Shown: positions 61,753 through 64,000 of the stretch, piece after piece
Position numbering within the stretch: the stretch's first letter is position 1
Layout of the letters: each line of letters opens with the position of its first letter
Source: an uncultured Glaciecola sp.
GTDB lineage: Bacteria > Pseudomonadota > Gammaproteobacteria > Enterobacterales > Alteromonadaceae
Direction: 5' to 3'
Assembly (NCBI GenBank): GCA_947496235.1
Contig: CANMCE010000003.1
Location: 310,001 to 374,000, forward strand
Length of the DNA: 64,000 bases
The notes under the pieces: model-generated
What the model saw: only the letters and a program-made list of their open reading frames with translations
Database searches by the model: none
Told to the model about the DNA's origin: nothing
Made by a program: the position numbers and the translations under genes

Positions 61753-62774
61753 TCTTTCATCAGTTTGCGAGTATAACGCTCGCACGCTGATAAACTCTCC
61801 CAACCCAAGCCCTTTTTATAAAAGCGTTTAAATGTTTTTCCTGATTCAAAAATGTCATTTAATTTTTGCAGAACACTCGGATGAATATAGTATTTTCGAC
61901 AAACGCTGGGCGTATTGTTTAGCTCGTTTGCCACTAAAGACACTAATGCTGGGATAAACTCGCGATTTCCTTGCGTCTTGCTTATTTCAGCGGCCTGTTG
62001 TGCAAAAAATACCGCCAAACGGCTGGCAGCCCAGGTTCTAAAGAATTTACTGGAAAATTCATCGCCGATAATACGTTTTATACAAGTGTTGATATCGTCA
62101 TGGGTGAGTTTATGCCATTGGCCCTCTTGCTCATAGCGGAAAAATCGTTGACCGGGAATTTCCAAAAGGTCATCAATTTGTTCTTCTAAATTTTGATTAT
62201 AAATTTCAAATGTTTGGGGTTTATTGTGCTTCCCAGTAAAACTTAGTTGAAGGGAGTCTTCATCATGCTGGATGTGCCCAGTATTCAAAGTTGTTAATCC
62301 ATGGGTGCGGTACATTTTACTGTATTTTTCGTTCCCTATTCTGATACCAGTTTCATTTAGAATCATAATTGCTACTGCTATCACAGAGTCTTTCGAAAAA
62401 TCGTCTTTGCCCATCTGCTCCACACAAAAGCGCCTTAACTTTGGTAATCGACCGGCAAATTTAGCCAGTTTTGAGAATTTTTCTTTTTGTCTCTCTAATA
62501 GCCAATTGGGATGGTAGATATATTGTCTACGGTTTTTGGCGTCTATTCCCCTCGCTTGAATTTTGAAATCCTTATTATGGCAAATCGAGACATTTTGCCA
62601 GGCTGGCGGGATGGTGAGCTTTTTGATGCGTTGCTTTAACTCTGAGCAAGTGATCAAACTGCCATCTTGATAGTGGTAAGAAAACCCTTTTCCTCGAGAC
62701 CGGCGTACGATGCACCCAGTACAAAAATCTGATGATATTATATATTCCTGATTTGACTGAATTTTCGCATTCAT
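61749..62774 (-). CDS. DNA topoisomerase IB (eukaryotic/vaccinia-like)
   Basis: 341-residue type IB topoisomerase of the small bacterial kind, which relaxes both positive and negative supercoils without ATP. Catalytic residues: Arg145 in NETGIRIGNEKY, a Lys in FTGKHNK (about Lys182), Arg246 in FFRTWAASRLA, and the nucleophile Tyr296 in SVCRKYYIHPSVL. It lies 19 bp after the PPOX-fold gene in the same direction, so it is possibly co-transcribed with stress genes. No helicase or gyrase genes nearby. The family is firm. Confidence 0.93.
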   Translation of the reverse strand: MNAKIQSNQEYIISSDFCTGCIVRRSRGKGFSYHYQDGSLITCSELKQRIKKLTIPPAWQNVSICHNKDFKIQARGIDAKNRRQYIYHPNWLLERQKEKFSKLAKFAGRLPKLRRFCVEQMGKDDFSKDSVIAVAIMILNETGIRIGNEKYSKMYRTHGLTTLNTGHIQHDEDSLQLSFTGKHNKPQTFEIYNQNLEEQIDDLLEIPGQRFFRYEQEGQWHKLTHDDINTCIKRIIGDEFSSKFFRTWAASRLAVFFAQQAAEISKTQGNREFIPALVSLVANELNNTPSVCRKYYIHPSVLQKLNDIFESGKTFKRFYKKGLGWESLSACERYTRKLMKD

Positions 62775-62793
62775 CGGCAGTTTCTACCTTTTA

Positions 62794-63258
62794 CTATACC
62801 GCAATAACTTTATGCTCACCCATTTCCTCAGGATCTATTGTGATACCGGCTAGCATTTTGATTTTGGTGGACATCGACATGTCTTGTTTCCATATCTCAA
62901 GGGAACTAATGTCTAAGCGCACAACACGAAGTTCCTCATCTAAAATACCGTTTTCAAAAAATGCGCCTATTACCGGGGAGTAAAGTTCTTTGATAATCTC
63001 TTGGTCTTTCTCATGTTCCAAGTGACCCACAATGCTAGCAAAAACATTCTCCTTACAACTAACATATTGAGCGGTAGTTTTACCACCTGTAGCAATCCGA
63101 TTTTCACGACTTATAAAAAACCATATTTGCTTATAATTGCCTTCTCTAATGCAAGCTCGCATTGGCTCGCTGTGGTCAGCATTTCGGTTCAAACTTACCA
63201 TTACAGTGGCTTCTTCGTTCATCAATTCAAATAATTGCTTGTGTAGTGCGTTACTCAT
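62794..63258 (-). CDS. Pyridoxamine-5'-phosphate-oxidase-fold stress protein
   Basis: 154-residue split-barrel flavoprotein of the general-stress-protein-26 type. Recognisable segments: KQIWFFISRENRIATGG (flavin-binding strand region, about 43-60), FASIVGHLEHEKDQEIIKELY (about 72-92) and SPVIGAFFENG. The family reduces or binds flavins and is induced by stress. It is flanked by a hemerythrin-like gene (30 bp upstream) and topoisomerase IB (19 bp downstream) in the same direction. Confidence 0.85.
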   Translation of the reverse strand: MSNALHKQLFELMNEEATVMVSLNRNADHSEPMRACIREGNYKQIWFFISRENRIATGGKTTAQYVSCKENVFASIVGHLEHEKDQEIIKELYSPVIGAFFENGILDEELRVVRLDISSLEIWKQDMSMSTKIKMLAGITIDPEEMGEHKVIAV

Positions 63259-63288
63259 TTTGGCGTCCTCTATGATAAGAAATAAGGT

Positions 63289-63732
63289 CTATTGCTTTTC
63301 TAAATTCATTTCCATTTCTTCAACGTATTGATCTGCTAAGTTTTCCTTCTCTTTATTGCTTAATACTTTTCCTGCTTGCTGAAAAAACTCTTGCTCTTCC
63401 TCTTCCAAATGATGCAAGACTTTATGTTGCAGTTTCTTCATGGTGTTGAGCCAAGCTGGACTGTTCAACTCTATTTCATCTAACTGCTCAACAATTTCAT
63501 CTATTTCGTGATGCTCAGCAATGCCATGTCTTGATAATTCAATGGTTCTGTCTTGGTCAATTAAGGGTTTGTAGAAATGACGCTCCTCCGCGATTGCATG
63601 TGCATTTAATTCATGCTTCAACTGTTCGTAGAAGTCTGCCCGCATAGCAGAATTACCTTGTGTTTCAATTAGGGCTTTCATTAAAGCGCGCTGTTTATCA
63701 TGATCCTGTCGTAGTGCTTCAAAAATCTTCAT
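63289..63732 (-). CDS. Hemerythrin HHE domain protein
   Basis: 147-residue four-helix protein with a hemerythrin-like di-iron site; ligands visible as HDKQ (about His10), the NAHAIAEERHFYKPL segment (His/Glu pairs, about 49-63), HEIDEIVEQL and HHLEEEEQEFF. Possible roles are oxygen, nitric oxide or iron sensing, or repair of iron-sulfur clusters; none is shown. First gene of the run HHE-PPOX-TopIB transcribed leftward, and presumably a stress operon. Confidence 0.88.
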   Translation of the reverse strand: MKIFEALRQDHDKQRALMKALIETQGNSAMRADFYEQLKHELNAHAIAEERHFYKPLIDQDRTIELSRHGIAEHHEIDEIVEQLDEIELNSPAWLNTMKKLQHKVLHHLEEEEQEFFQQAGKVLSNKEKENLADQYVEEMEMNLEKQ

Positions 63733-64000
63733 CTAGCTCTCCAAATTCTGTCGCTATTTTTTTCGTCTCTAGATCTTTCTCAGCAAGAAGAGCGCCAATG
63801 GTCAGATTTAATTATCGATTTGTTTTTATTAAAGATTTACTGGAAGTGATTATATGTTGGTTTGAAACCGTGTAGTTTTTACAAAAGGATCTCGTAAGAT
63901 ATTCCAACCCACTGTATACGACTGACGAGCCACTCGATAGTGGTGTAATTTAAGTGCAATAGACTATTAGGTCGATATTTAGCATAAATTTAGTCTCACT
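63733..64000. other. Gene-free window end
   Basis: 268 bp upstream of the hemerythrin gene. A single ORF crosses it on the plus strand but it overlaps the hemerythrin gene on the opposite strand and shows no protein-like composition. No terminator or operator seen. Confidence 0.5.

Overview
The window reads as chromosomal DNA of a marine gammaproteobacterium of the Alteromonadales type (Alteromonas/Glaciecola/Shewanella relatives). The evidence is the low-to-moderate GC, the order rpsU-yqeY-dnaG-rpoD next to tsaD, plsY, folB and uppP, the several TonB-dependent receptors, the DUF3450/TtpC/ExbB/ExbD/TonB/TPR operon, DUF3016, and a large secreted nuclease with lamin-tail and dockerin-like parts. 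I saw no tRNA, rRNA, IS element, prophage or CRISPR array.

Layout. 1-6.5 kb: 3' part of a GH31 glycosidase gene; directly behind it a broken piece of a histone-deacetylase gene whose intact homologue lies 0.9 kb downstream; the deacetylase sits with an acetyl-CoA hydrolase/GNAT fusion; then a LiaF-like protein, a 177-bp inverted-repeat element and glyoxalase I. 6.6-20.6 kb: leftward phosphate-linked block with a six-gene TonB energising operon, a TonB-dependent receptor, a lipoprotein made of two near-identical halves, a PstS-like protein, PhoR and PhoB. PHO-box-like sites precede phoB, the lipoprotein gene and the TonB operon. 20.8-31.7 kb: housekeeping genes (rdgC, HDOD, hinT, uppP, folK, folB, plsY, tsaD, rpsU, yqeY, dnaG, rpoD). 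31.7-39.2 kb: BON protein, a five-gene overlapping phosphorelay operon (NtrC-type regulator, free-standing dimerisation/phosphotransfer domain, kinase, receiver, hybrid kinase), a tiny lipoprotein and a DUF1328 protein; sigma-54-like sites precede the BON and DUF1328 genes. 39.4-44.7 kb: exported Nudix-like lipoprotein, acyl-CoA dehydrogenase, methionine gamma-lyase divergent from an Lrp-type regulator, diguanylate cyclase. 44.8-50.5 kb: a 1522-residue secreted nuclease joining an endonuclease I domain and an ExeM-type phosphodiesterase domain, with its own PHO-box-like site, then DUF3016 and a small membrane protein. 50.7-59.1 kb: ccoG, srkA, cobalamin riboswitch plus btuB-like receptor, dsbA, SulP and ChrA transporters. 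59.3-64 kb: a dual-specificity-phosphatase/lipid-kinase fusion, DUF502, topoisomerase IB, a PPOX-fold stress protein and a hemerythrin-like protein.

How it fits together. The main theme is phosphorus acquisition. PhoBR with an orphan PstS, a receptor/lipoprotein pair, a dedicated TonB motor and a secreted DNA-degrading fusion nuclease all carry or adjoin sites resembling the PhoB operator, each 50-67 bp before the start codon. A second theme is a phosphorelay with a stand-alone His-phosphotransfer domain whose sigma-54 activator may control two neighbouring envelope-stress genes. Functions come from motif recognition by eye; no database search was run.
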